This document shows positions 15,809 to 23,661 of a DNA stretch of 64,000 bases, piece by piece. The stretch is from NCBI RefSeq assembly GCF_900188405.1, contig NZ_FZOF01000001.1, positions 248,001-312,000 on the forward strand, read 5' to 3'. Source of the stretch: Actinacidiphila glaucinigra (GTDB lineage Bacteria > Actinomycetota > Actinomycetes > Streptomycetales > Streptomycetaceae). Below the pieces are notes generated by a model, which made no database searches, had not been told where the DNA came from, and worked only from the letters and a program-made list of their open reading frames with translations. Both the position numbers and the translations under genes were made by a program. Numbering within the stretch: the first letter of the stretch is position 1; each line of letters begins with the position of its first letter.

Positions 15809-15839
15809 TGGGGGTCCCCCCGGCCGAAGGCTGGGGGAG
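15809..15839 (-). repeat. 31-nt hairpin repeat, copy 3
   Basis: Exact duplicate of copy 2, starting 82 bases further on in the same orientation. The pair lies downstream of the yaaA-like gene. Confidence 0.85.
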
Positions 15840-15887
15840 TGCGCCGGCGCGGCACCGACCCAGGCACACGGTGCGGGACCCGCACTG

Positions 15888-15938
15888 ACCGCGCCGGGCA
15901 ATCGGGAGGGCGGGCGGGGGACAGCCCGCCGCAGGCGC
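15888..15938 (-). repeat. Inverted repeat, copy B (51 nt exact core)
   Basis: Reverse complement of copy A at 14780-14830 with no mismatch over 51 bases. It lies 53 bases beyond the yaaA-like stop. Confidence 0.9.
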
Positions 15939-15990
15939 AGACAACCCGCACACAACAACGGGCCGCAACCACAACCCACCCGCACAAAAC

Positions 15991-16773
15991 TCAGTGGACG
16001 TCGGTCACCAACACGTCGAGCCGCCCCGGCGCAGCCACCTCCACCGTGAAGCCCAGATCCCGCAGTGCCGCGACGAGCGCGTCGGGGTTCTCGGGGCGCG
16101 CCCCGGACTCCAGCAGGGCCCGCACGATCCGCCCCTTCGTCGCCTTGTTGAAGTGGCTGACGACCTTCCGCGTCTCCGCCTGCACCACCCGCACCGTCGC
16201 CGTCCGCCCCGCCAGCGCGCTGCGCGGCGCCGGCTTCCACGCCGCCCCGTACGCCGACGACCGCAGGTCGAGCAGCAGGCCGCCGCCCGCGGCCTCCGCC
16301 GCGTCCGGGAGGGCCTCGGCAAGGTGCGTGCGCCAGTACGTGGCGAGCGCCCCGAGCGCCGGCAGTCTCACGCCCATCGAGCAGCGGTACGCGGGGATCG
16401 CGTCGCGGATGCCGACCGCGCCCCACAGCCCGGAGAAGACCAGCAGCGACCGGGCGGCGCGGCGCCGGGCGGCGGCGTCCAGGGTGTCGAGGCCGAGGGC
16501 GTCGTAGAGCACGCCGGTATAGATCTCGCCGGCCGGCCGGGTCCGTGCGTCGCGCAGCCCCGCGTTGCGGGCGATCTCGCCGCGCAGCCCGGGGCTGAGC
16601 CCGAGCACATCCGCGGCCTTGTCCTCGTCGCCGCCCGCGCAGAGCCCGACGAGCTCGTCCAGCACCGTCGCGCGGGCCGTGGTGAGCCCGGGCAGGGAGA
16701 GGGAGCCCAGGTCGACGGCGGGGCCCGTGCCGTCGGTGGCCTTGCCCTCGGACGGCGGTAGCAGGACGAGCAC
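15991..16773 (-). CDS. yaaA: YaaA-family peroxide stress / DNA-binding protein
   Basis: A 260-residue YaaA (DUF328/UPF0246) protein of normal length. The N-terminal signature is LLPPSEGKA. Further conserved parts are YTGVLYDALGLDTL, YRCSMGVRLPALGALATYW, LDLRSSAYGAAWKP, and FNKATKGRIVRALL near the end. The E. coli protein lowers intracellular iron and limits Fenton damage, and it binds unusual DNA structures. It is divergent from the RNB ribonuclease gene with 65 bases between them, a promoter region with no obvious operator. Confidence 0.92.
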   Translation of the reverse strand: MLVLLPPSEGKATDGTGPAVDLGSLSLPGLTTARATVLDELVGLCAGGDEDKAADVLGLSPGLRGEIARNAGLRDARTRPAGEIYTGVLYDALGLDTLDAAARRRAARSLLVFSGLWGAVGIRDAIPAYRCSMGVRLPALGALATYWRTHLAEALPDAAEAAGGGLLLDLRSSAYGAAWKPAPRSALAGRTATVRVVQAETRKVVSHFNKATKGRIVRALLESGARPENPDALVAALRDLGFTVEVAAPGRLDVLVTDVH

Positions 16774-16838
16774 AGTTGTTCTCCTTCGCGTTTCCCCGGT
16801 GCAGTGCAGCCTACGACCGTGCGACTTACGCTCGCTCC

Positions 16839-18284
16839 ATGCCTCGTCGTCCCCTCCGCGTCACCACCGCCGACGGAGTCCGGTTGCGGTCCGCGCTCGA
16901 CGCGCTCCGCGCGGACCTGCATGTACGGCGGGACTTCCCGGCGGGTGTGCTCGCCGAGGCCGAGGAGGCCGCGCGCGACCCCCGGCTGCCGGGGTACGAC
17001 GCCACCGACGTGCCGTTCTTCACCGTCGACCCGCCCGGGTCGCTCGACCTGGACCAGGCGATGCACCTCGCGGTCCGCGAGGGGGGCCGCGGCTACCGGG
17101 TGTCGTACGCGATCGCCGACGCCGCGGCTTTCGTCGCCCCCGGCGGCGCGCTGGACGCCGAGGCGCACCGGCGGGTGCAGACCCTGTACTTCCCCGACGT
17201 CCGGGTGCCGCTGCACCCGACGGTGCTGGGCGAGGGGGCGGCCAGCCTGCTGGCCGGGCAGGACCGGCCCGCCGTGCTGTGGCGGATCGACCTCGACGCG
17301 GACGGGGCGGTCACCGACGTCGACGTCCGCCGTGCGCTCGTCCGCAGCCGCGCGCGGCTCGACTACGCGGGTGTGCAGCACGCGATCGACGCCGGTACCG
17401 CCGAGGACCCGGTGGCCCTGCTGCGTACCGTCGGCCGGCTGCGCGAGGCGCAGGAGCGGGCCCGCGGCGGCATCTCCCTCAACGTGCCCGAGCAGGAGGT
17501 CGTGGAGCTCGACGGCGGCTACGCGCTGCGGTACCGGGCGCCGCTCCCCGCCGACGCCTGGAACGCCCAGATCTCCCTGCTCACGGGCATGGTCGCGGCC
17601 GGCGTCATGCTCCGCTCCGGCACCGGCATCCTCCGTACGCTCCCGCTGGCCCCGCACGGGGAGGTGGCCAGGCTGCGCAGGGTCGCCGCGGCGCTGCGCA
17701 TCGACTGGCCGCACATGACCTCCTACGCCGAGCTCGTCCGCACCCTGGACCCGGAGCGCACCACCCACGCGGCCTTCCTGCACGAGGCCACCAGCCTGTT
17801 CCGCGGCGCCGACTACACGCCCTTCTGGCCCGGCCACCCCGCCGAGCCGGCCGTGCACGCCGCCGTCGCCGAGGCGTACACGCACTGCACCGCGCCCCTG
17901 CGGCGCCTGGTCGACCGCTACGCCGCCGAGTTCTGCCTCGCCGCGGTGGCCGGCCAGGAGCCGCCAGAGTGGGTCGAGGCGGCCTTCCGCGACCTGCCGG
18001 GCGCCATGCGCGGCGGCTCGCACTTCGCGGGCACCATCGAGAGCGCCTCCCTCGACCTCGTCGAGGCCGCCCTGCTCAAGGACCGCGTCGGCGAGGTCTT
18101 CGACGCGTACGTCATCGACGTGAAGGACTCCGACCCGACCGCGGGCACCGTCCACCTCCGCGACCCGGCCGTCGTCGCCCGCGTGCGCGGCGGCACCGCC
18201 CCCCTCCCGCTCGGCGAGCCGCTCGCCGTCCGCCTCACGCAGGCCGACCCCGGCCGCCACACCGTGCTTTTCACCCCGGCGTGA
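16839..18284 (+). CDS. RNB-domain (RNase II/R-type) ribonuclease
   Basis: A 481-residue protein made mostly of an RNB catalytic domain without the long N-terminal cold-shock domains or the C-terminal S1 domain of RNase R. The active-site strand is FFTVDPPGSLDLDQAMHLA: the usual run of acidic residues is present except that the last is Gln (DLDQA), common in actinobacterial members. GGISLNVPEQEV and CTAPLRRLVDRYAAEFCLA (the conserved RRxxDR helix) follow. It should be a 3-to-5 exoribonuclease, though the Gln may alter metal use. ATG 16839 starts within the short divergent gap from yaaA. rnpB begins about 24 bases after its stop. Confidence 0.9.
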   Translation: MPRRPLRVTTADGVRLRSALDALRADLHVRRDFPAGVLAEAEEAARDPRLPGYDATDVPFFTVDPPGSLDLDQAMHLAVREGGRGYRVSYAIADAAAFVAPGGALDAEAHRRVQTLYFPDVRVPLHPTVLGEGAASLLAGQDRPAVLWRIDLDADGAVTDVDVRRALVRSRARLDYAGVQHAIDAGTAEDPVALLRTVGRLREAQERARGGISLNVPEQEVVELDGGYALRYRAPLPADAWNAQISLLTGMVAAGVMLRSGTGILRTLPLAPHGEVARLRRVAAALRIDWPHMTSYAELVRTLDPERTTHAAFLHEATSLFRGADYTPFWPGHPAEPAVHAAVAEAYTHCTAPLRRLVDRYAAEFCLAAVAGQEPPEWVEAAFRDLPGAMRGGSHFAGTIESASLDLVEAALLKDRVGEVFDAYVIDVKDSDPTAGTVHLRDPAVVARVRGGTAPLPLGEPLAVRLTQADPGRHTVLFTPA

Positions 18285-18307
18285 TCGGCCGGTAGCATGG
18301 TCGCCAC

Positions 18308-18717
18308 GGCAGACGAGCCGAGCGGGCGGCCGCGTCAGGACCCTGGTCCTGCCGAGGAACGTCCGGGCTCCACAAGGCAGGGTGGTGGGTAACGCCCACC
18401 CGGGGTGACCCGCGGGACAGTGCCACAGAAAACAGACCGCCGGGGCCGCGAGGCTCCCGGTAAGGGTGAAACGGTGGTGTAAGAGACCACCAGTGCCCAG
18501 GGTGACCTGGGCAGCTAGGTAAACCCCACCCGGAGCAAGGTCAAGAGGGTCCGTCGCGAGACGGACCTGCGCGGACGATCGAGGGCTGCCAGCCCGAGTC
18601 CGCGGGTAGACCGCACGAGACCGGCGGCAACGCCGGTCCTAGATGGATGGCCGTCGCCCGGCCGGCCGCGAGGCCGACCGGGAACAGAACCCGGCGTACA
18701 GCTCGACTCGTCTGCCT
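18308..18717 (+). ncRNA. rnpB: RNase P RNA, bacterial type A
   Basis: About 410 bases. The ends pair as helix P1 (GGCAGACGAGCCGAGC with AGCTCGACTCGTCTGCC, one mismatch). The conserved core is present: GAGGAACGTCCGGGCTCC near the 5-prime end, ACAGAAAACAGACCGCC, GGTGAAACGGTGGTGTAAGAG, and a 3-prime CR with CGGTCCTAGATGGATGG. GC-rich stems replace the A/U stems of other bacteria, as in Streptomyces. The 3-prime end is estimated from P1 and reaches the stop codon of the convergent regulator gene (18717-18719). Confidence 0.96.
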
Positions 18718-20543
18718 CACTCCTCCCCGCCGGCTCCGCCGGTCCCGGCCAGCAGTGCGGCGCACTCCGCGGCCAGCCGTGCCATCCCGTACTCCTGCGC
18801 GACAGCGTGGGCCGGGCGCAGCAGGCGCGGGGCCTCGGCGGCGGCGCCCGGACGGCCGGAGGCGCCCAGGGCGCGGGCCTGCCAGAGGCGCAGGCGGGCG
18901 AGTTGCGGGGCGGAGGTGCGGGCCGGAGTGGCCGCCTGGCGGAAGTGCGCGAGGGCGGTGTCCGGTTCCCCGGCGGCCAGGGCGAGCACACCGCACGCCT
19001 GGGCCGTGGGCGCGACCAGCACCGTGGGCCAGCCGGCGAGGGCGATGCCGGTGCCGTTGTGCGGGGCCAGCCGTTCGCGCAGCCGCGCCACCAGGGGCCG
19101 CAGCTCGGCCCGGTCGCCGATCGCGGCGCAGGCCTCGGCGAGCAGGGCGAGGGTGGGCACCGCCCAGCCGTGCGGCGGCAGCGCGCGGAAGCCGTCGGTG
19201 TCGTCGGCGAAGGCCTGCAGCAGGTCGGCGGCCTGCTCCCGGGCGCCGGTCTCGCACAGCGCGAGGACGAGCCCCGCCCGCCAGACCGGGAAGTAGCCGT
19301 GCTCCTGCACGTCGTCCGCGAGTCCGCCGGCGAACAGCTCCCGCATCCGGCCCTGCTCGCGCAGCAGCCAGTACGCCTGGCCCATCCGGGTCTGCCGGAA
19401 GTTGCCGGCCGGCACGTCCAGGTCGGCCGCGAGCCGCTCGGCGTACTCGGCGGACTCCCGCAGGATCCAGTCGGCCGCGGCCGCGAACCGGCCGTGCCAC
19501 AGGTCGAGCGTGGTGTCGAGGGTGCGCTGCTGCCAACGGGCCAGTTCACTGCGGCTGGCGGCGGCGTGCCTGCGGTGCTCCTGGGCCGTGGACAGCGCCG
19601 GGTAGACCCTTCCCATGCGCAGCTGGTCGACGGCCAGCGCCATCAGCGACTCGCCCCGGAAGTGCGCGGAGCCGTGGCGTACGGCGGCGTCGCGCAGCCG
19701 TTCCGACAGCGCCAGGGAGGCGGCGGCGGGCGCGAAGTCGTACAGGCCCCAGCGGCACTCGGTCAGCACCTCGCAGCGCACCTCCTCGCCGAGGCCGGCG
19801 ACGCCCGCGGAGTCCGCGCGTTCCAGGCCGTGCAGCGTGTGCCGGGCCAGGGCCGCGCCGCTGTCCGGGCCGGCCCGGGCCACGGCGGTGTCCGCGCTGA
19901 CCGCCATGGAGAGCTTCTTCGCCCGGTGCGCGTTGAGCTGCAGGCGCAGCGCCCCGGCCTCGGGGCCGGGGTCGTCGCGCAGGGCGGCCAGGCTGTCGCC
20001 GATCAGGTGCAGCAGCTCGCGGTCGACCTGGCCCGGGTCCGACCAGCGGCGGCAGATCCGCACCACGGCCAGGGCCTGGGCGCGCGGCCGCCCCTCGGCC
20101 AGCCGGTGCGCCTCCCGGTAGCAGCGGTCCGCCTCGCGCATCCGGCCCGCGGCGTGCCGCAGGTCGCCGCGCCGGACGAGCCGGTCGAACTCCTCGCCGT
20201 GCCCGGAGGCCGGGGAGGGGGCGTCGGGCGGCACCGCCGCGGCGCGGTCGACCAGCTTGGACGCGGTACGGGCCGGGCCGCGGATGCCGTCCCGCTCCTT
20301 GCCGCCGCGGGGCTCGCGGGCGGGACGCGGTCGCGGGGCGAGGCTGAGGAGTTCGCCCCCGGCCTCCAGGAAGTCGTCGCACCTCTCGGCCAGTTCGTAC
20401 GTCGGGCGGCGCCGGCCGTTCTCGACCCGGCTGAGGAAGCTGCGGCTGCACGGCACACGCTCCGCCAGTTCGCTCAGCGACCTGCCCGCCTCCTGGCGCC
20501 TGCGGCGCAACTCCTGCCCGAAGCCGTTCTCCTGCGCCTCCAA
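18717..20543 (-). CDS. XRE-family transcriptional regulator with TPR-like helical repeats
   Basis: A 608-residue protein. The N-terminal HTH_XRE domain spans about 8-62 (FGQELRRRRQEAGRSLSELAERVPCSRSFLSRVENGRRRPTYELAERCDDFL). The rest is alpha-helical and rich in Ala, Leu and Arg with tetratricopeptide-like pairs (FDRLVRRGDLRHAAGRMREADRCYREAHRLAEG; ALARHTLHGLERADSAGVAGL; ACAAIGDRAELRPLVARLRERL). Such proteins sense a ligand or peptide through the repeats and switch a neighbouring operon. It is divergent from the Hsp70-patatin operon across 154 bases that contain a perfect inverted repeat, so it is the natural candidate regulator. Its stop overlaps the end of rnpB. Confidence 0.85.
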   Translation of the reverse strand: MEAQENGFGQELRRRRQEAGRSLSELAERVPCSRSFLSRVENGRRRPTYELAERCDDFLEAGGELLSLAPRPRPAREPRGGKERDGIRGPARTASKLVDRAAAVPPDAPSPASGHGEEFDRLVRRGDLRHAAGRMREADRCYREAHRLAEGRPRAQALAVVRICRRWSDPGQVDRELLHLIGDSLAALRDDPGPEAGALRLQLNAHRAKKLSMAVSADTAVARAGPDSGAALARHTLHGLERADSAGVAGLGEEVRCEVLTECRWGLYDFAPAAASLALSERLRDAAVRHGSAHFRGESLMALAVDQLRMGRVYPALSTAQEHRRHAAASRSELARWQQRTLDTTLDLWHGRFAAAADWILRESAEYAERLAADLDVPAGNFRQTRMGQAYWLLREQGRMRELFAGGLADDVQEHGYFPVWRAGLVLALCETGAREQAADLLQAFADDTDGFRALPPHGWAVPTLALLAEACAAIGDRAELRPLVARLRERLAPHNGTGIALAGWPTVLVAPTAQACGVLALAAGEPDTALAHFRQAATPARTSAPQLARLRLWQARALGASGRPGAAAEAPRLLRPAHAVAQEYGMARLAAECAALLAGTGGAGGEE

Positions 20544-20584
20544 GGGCCGCCTCCGTCTTCCTCCGCCGGTGCCCGCCCGGCCGC

Positions 20585-20609
20585 TGTTGCCAAATATGCC
20601 CTGGCAACA
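20585..20609. promoter_or_regulatory. Perfect inverted repeat in the divergent promoter of the XRE-TPR / Hsp70 operon
   Basis: TGTTGCCA-N9-TGGCAACA: eight-base arms, no mismatch, centre near 20597. It lies 42 bases from the regulator start and 89 from the Hsp70 start, in the only A/T-rich part of the gap. The position and symmetry suit a dimeric repressor acting on both genes. The obvious candidate is the XRE protein encoded to the left. Confidence 0.6.
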
Positions 20610-20697
20610 CCCGGGCCCTCCGGATAACTGCGGAATTGGGACAGCCTGTCAGGTGCGGGGCGGGTACGGACGCCCCATGACCGGGGGGAGTTGACCG

Positions 20698-22527
20698 ATG
20701 AGCGGCTTCGACACGTCGGGGGCGGCGGGCAGGCCGAAGGTGGTGGCCGCCGTCGACTTCGGCACACACGGCACGGGCTTCGCCTGGTCGGTGGTGACCC
20801 CGCTGAACGACGATCCGCAGTCCCGGCGGATCACCTTCTACAGCCGGTTCCCCGAGCACCGCGTGGACTACCCGAAGAACCTGACCGCGCTGCTGGTCGA
20901 CGCGGACGGCGCCACGGTGGCCTGGGGACACAAGGCGCGCAAGCAGTGGTCGGACGCCTCCGACGGCGGCCGGACGGACGGACTGGGCTACGCCTACGCG
21001 TTCAAGATGGCGCTCAAGGACGACGGGGGCCCGGCGGACATGCCGACCACCGGCGGCATCGTCGACCTCGGCGACCGCGGCCGGGTGCGCGAACTGATCA
21101 CCGCCTATCTGCGGGAGATCAGGGAACTGGCCGTGGCGCAGATCAAGGACGCGGGCTACACCGAGCGGGAGATCCGCTGGTGCATCACCGTCCCGGCGAT
21201 CTGGGACGACGAGGACCGGGCCGCGATGCGGCGCGCCGCGGTGGACGCCGGCTTCCCCGACGACCCGGAGCGGCTGCTGCCGTCCATCGAGCCGGAGGCC
21301 GCGGCGCTCTACTGCTACCTGCGGATGGCCGACCTCACCGACGGCACCGGCATGCGGGACCGGCTGCAGCTCAACGTGGACGGCTTCCGCTTCATGGTCG
21401 TCGACTGCGGCGGCGGCACCGTGGACATCACGGCGTACGAGACCTCCAGCGACGCGGCCGAGCTCATCGCGCTCCGCGAGATCGGCGTGGCCACCGGCGG
21501 CCGGCTCGGTTCGGAGTACGTCAACCAGGCCTTCCGCGAGCAGGCACTCGGCAAGCGGCTGGGGCCCGAGCTGCTCAAGCGGCTGGAGCGGGAGCACTCG
21601 GGCGACCTGCTGGAGCTGTCCGAGCAGTGGGAGCGGGCCAAGACCACCGCCGAGGTGGAGTGGGACGAGGACGGCACCCCGCACATCATGGACACCGTCC
21701 GGATCGATCTGCCCGTCACCGTATGGCAGTTGCTGGACGAGGGGACCCGGGCCCGGCTGGCGGAGGAGGCGGGCGGCCGCCCGCAGCGGCTGGTGCTGGC
21801 GCCCGAGGAGGTGGAGGTGCTCCTGGACAGCGTGGTCGAGGGCATCCTGGACAAGGTCGAGGAGCAGCTCGCCGCCATCCGCCGCACCAGCGGCGAGGCC
21901 GCGGGCGCGGGTGCCACGGGGTCGGAGACCCTGGTCCTGGTGGGTGGGTTCGCCAAGTCCCAGTGGCTGCGGGAGCGCATGCACCGGCACTTCGGCTCCC
22001 GGCACCGCATCCTGGTGCCGCCGGACCCGGCGCTGGCGGTGCTGGAGGGCGCCACCCACTTCGCGTACAACCCGCGGGTGTTCCTGTCGCGGCAGGCCAA
22101 GTACACCTACGGCTTCGAGACCTCGAAGCTGTTCGAGGAGAGCGTCGACTCGCCGATGCGGATGTTCCGCGACGACGACGGCGACATCCTCTGCGTCGGC
22201 CGCTTCGCGGTGGCCGTGCGGCGGCTGGACAGCGTGCGGGTCAAGGACGCGTTCCCGTTCACCATCCTCCCCACCCGCGAGGACCAGACCCAGATCGAGC
22301 TGCGGGTCTACCGCACCGTCAAGGCCGAACCCCGCTACGTGGACGAGGACGGCTGCGAGGAGATCGGCCGGCTCACCGTCGACATCGGGGAGACCGTGGG
22401 GCGGCCGCTGCGGGAGCGGCCGATCCGGCTGCTGTTCTACTTCGGCCGCTCGGAGATCGAGGTGGAGGCCTTCGACCCGGCGAGCGGCGGCAGCCACAAG
22501 GTCCGTGTCGACTTCGACCGCATGTAG
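20698..22527 (+). CDS. Hsp70-like (HSPA12-type) ATPase
   Basis: A 609-residue protein with an actin/Hsp70 ATPase fold. Phosphate-1 loop is AVDFGTHGTGFAWS (D20, G22, T23). The connect-1 region has WCITVPAIWDDEDRAAMRRAAVDAGF. Phosphate-2 loop is VVDCGGGTVDITAYE (D236-D243), and the adenosine motif is LVLVGGFAKSQWL (about 413-425). All ATP-binding motifs look intact. Like eukaryotic HSPA12, it lacks a classical DnaK substrate-binding domain; the last 150 residues form a beta-rich tail (VDIGETVGRPLRERPIRLLFYFG). GGGGGGAG is seven bases before ATG 20698. First of four same-strand genes with a GrpE-like protein, a coiled-coil protein and a patatin lipase. Confidence 0.88.
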   Translation: MSGFDTSGAAGRPKVVAAVDFGTHGTGFAWSVVTPLNDDPQSRRITFYSRFPEHRVDYPKNLTALLVDADGATVAWGHKARKQWSDASDGGRTDGLGYAYAFKMALKDDGGPADMPTTGGIVDLGDRGRVRELITAYLREIRELAVAQIKDAGYTEREIRWCITVPAIWDDEDRAAMRRAAVDAGFPDDPERLLPSIEPEAAALYCYLRMADLTDGTGMRDRLQLNVDGFRFMVVDCGGGTVDITAYETSSDAAELIALREIGVATGGRLGSEYVNQAFREQALGKRLGPELLKRLEREHSGDLLELSEQWERAKTTAEVEWDEDGTPHIMDTVRIDLPVTVWQLLDEGTRARLAEEAGGRPQRLVLAPEEVEVLLDSVVEGILDKVEEQLAAIRRTSGEAAGAGATGSETLVLVGGFAKSQWLRERMHRHFGSRHRILVPPDPALAVLEGATHFAYNPRVFLSRQAKYTYGFETSKLFEESVDSPMRMFRDDDGDILCVGRFAVAVRRLDSVRVKDAFPFTILPTREDQTQIELRVYRTVKAEPRYVDEDGCEEIGRLTVDIGETVGRPLRERPIRLLFYFGRSEIEVEAFDPASGGSHKVRVDFDRM

Positions 22528-22539
22528 GGACGAGCGCAG

Positions 22540-23655
22540 ATGAGCGGTGCGGACCCCAGGGAAGAACGCGCCGAGGACGAGGGGGACAGCATGTTCGGTT
22601 GGTTCCGCAGGACGGAGCCGGCGACGCCCGCCGGTGAACACGAGGGCGGCGGCCGAGGTGGTCGCGGCGGTGACGGCGGTGACGGCGGTGACGCGACGGC
22701 GGAGCGGCGCACACCGCCGCGGACGGGGCAGGGGAGCGGGGCGGGCACCGGAACGGCGGCCGCCAGGCCCCCCGGGACGGTGGCGGTGCCGCGCGCCGAG
22801 TGGGAGCGGCTGTCCGCACTGCTGGACCGGATCGCCGAACTGGACAAGCTGGAGAGCCGGCTGACCGCACTGGAGCAGGACGCCGCACGCCGCGAGGCCC
22901 GTCTCGGGGCCCGCATCGGCGCCCTGACCGGGCTCCCCGCCCGCACCGAGAGCGCCGAGGCCGCACTGGAGGAGCTGGCCGCGCGCGTGGAGTCGGGACT
23001 GAGCCGGATCGACGGGCTGTCGCGCCTGCACGAATCCCTGTCCGCACGCATCGGGGCCGGCGAGGCGGCGGCCGAGGCCGCGGCGCGCAGGCTCGCGGAG
23101 CACGACGAGGTGCTGGACCTCATGCGGGCCGGCCAGGTCAGCGAGCGCACCGACCTGACCGACGAACGGGCCCTGAGCCACTACGCGTTCGCCGACCGGC
23201 TCAAGGCGCTGTTCACCCAGCGCCTCCCCGAGGTGATCGGCCCGCGCACCGCCGCCGACGGCGGCGACGACGTGGTGCTGCGGGAGGCCGAACTGGTACG
23301 GCAGATGTGCGGCGCGCTCTTCGGCACCGGCACCGGAGAGCCGGACCTGGCGGAACTGAACCGGATCGTCACCGACGGCGGCCGGATCGAGCCGGACCGG
23401 CGCGGCCGCAGGCTGCTGGACCGGGTCGGGCAGGAGGCCGCCGACCTGATGCGGGCGATGTCCGCCACCGGCCACCCCACCGAGTTCGTCTTCGACCTGC
23501 CCGCCGGCACCACGGCCGACCCCGACCGGCACATCCTGTGGCCCACCTGCGAGCCGGGGCGGCCCGTCGCGTTCGTGGTGTGCCCCGCCTACCGGGCGGC
23601 GGGACTGCGCGTCCTGGAACCCACGGTGTTCGCCCTGCGCGGCGGGCAGGGCTGA
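22540..23655 (+). CDS. Coiled-coil protein with GrpE-like C-terminal region
   Basis: A 371-residue protein. A flexible Gly/Thr-rich N-terminus (1-75) is followed by a coiled coil (about 85-205: WERLSALLDRIAELDKLESR..., then LEELAARVESGLSRIDGL). The folded C-terminus ends GRPVAFVVCPAYRAAGLRVLEPTVFAL, which resembles the end of the GrpE beta domain (V-x-V-x-x-P-G-Y-x-x-G-x-RVLRPA). GrpE is the nucleotide-exchange partner of Hsp70, and this gene starts 12 bases after an Hsp70-like gene, so an exchange or partner role is a reasonable inference, not proven. An internal ATG at 22591 (MFGWFRR) is an alternative start. Confidence 0.7.
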   Translation: MSGADPREERAEDEGDSMFGWFRRTEPATPAGEHEGGGRGGRGGDGGDGGDATAERRTPPRTGQGSGAGTGTAAARPPGTVAVPRAEWERLSALLDRIAELDKLESRLTALEQDAARREARLGARIGALTGLPARTESAEAALEELAARVESGLSRIDGLSRLHESLSARIGAGEAAAEAAARRLAEHDEVLDLMRAGQVSERTDLTDERALSHYAFADRLKALFTQRLPEVIGPRTAADGGDDVVLREAELVRQMCGALFGTGTGEPDLAELNRIVTDGGRIEPDRRGRRLLDRVGQEAADLMRAMSATGHPTEFVFDLPAGTTADPDRHILWPTCEPGRPVAFVVCPAYRAAGLRVLEPTVFALRGGQG

Positions 23656-23661
23656 TCCGCC

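Larger units (their letters stand above)
14683..15990. other. 1.3-kb gene-poor gap: repeats and gene remnants
   Basis: No intact gene is supported between the eda-like and yaaA-like genes. The gap holds a palindrome (14724), a pair of 51-base inverted repeats (14780, 15888), three copies of a 31-base hairpin repeat (14983, 15727, 15809), a 22-base dispersed repeat (15345), two short A/T-rich islands (about 14897-14910 and 14950-14962) and a frameshifted galactokinase tail (15085-15260). Open frames through it (some over 200 codons) change composition abruptly and cross the repeats, so I treat them as chance. Confidence 0.7.

Noticed and set aside
20698..22527. Ordinary DnaK
   Set aside because: Length, the HSPA12-like loops and the lack of a canonical substrate-binding domain and lid exclude DnaK.
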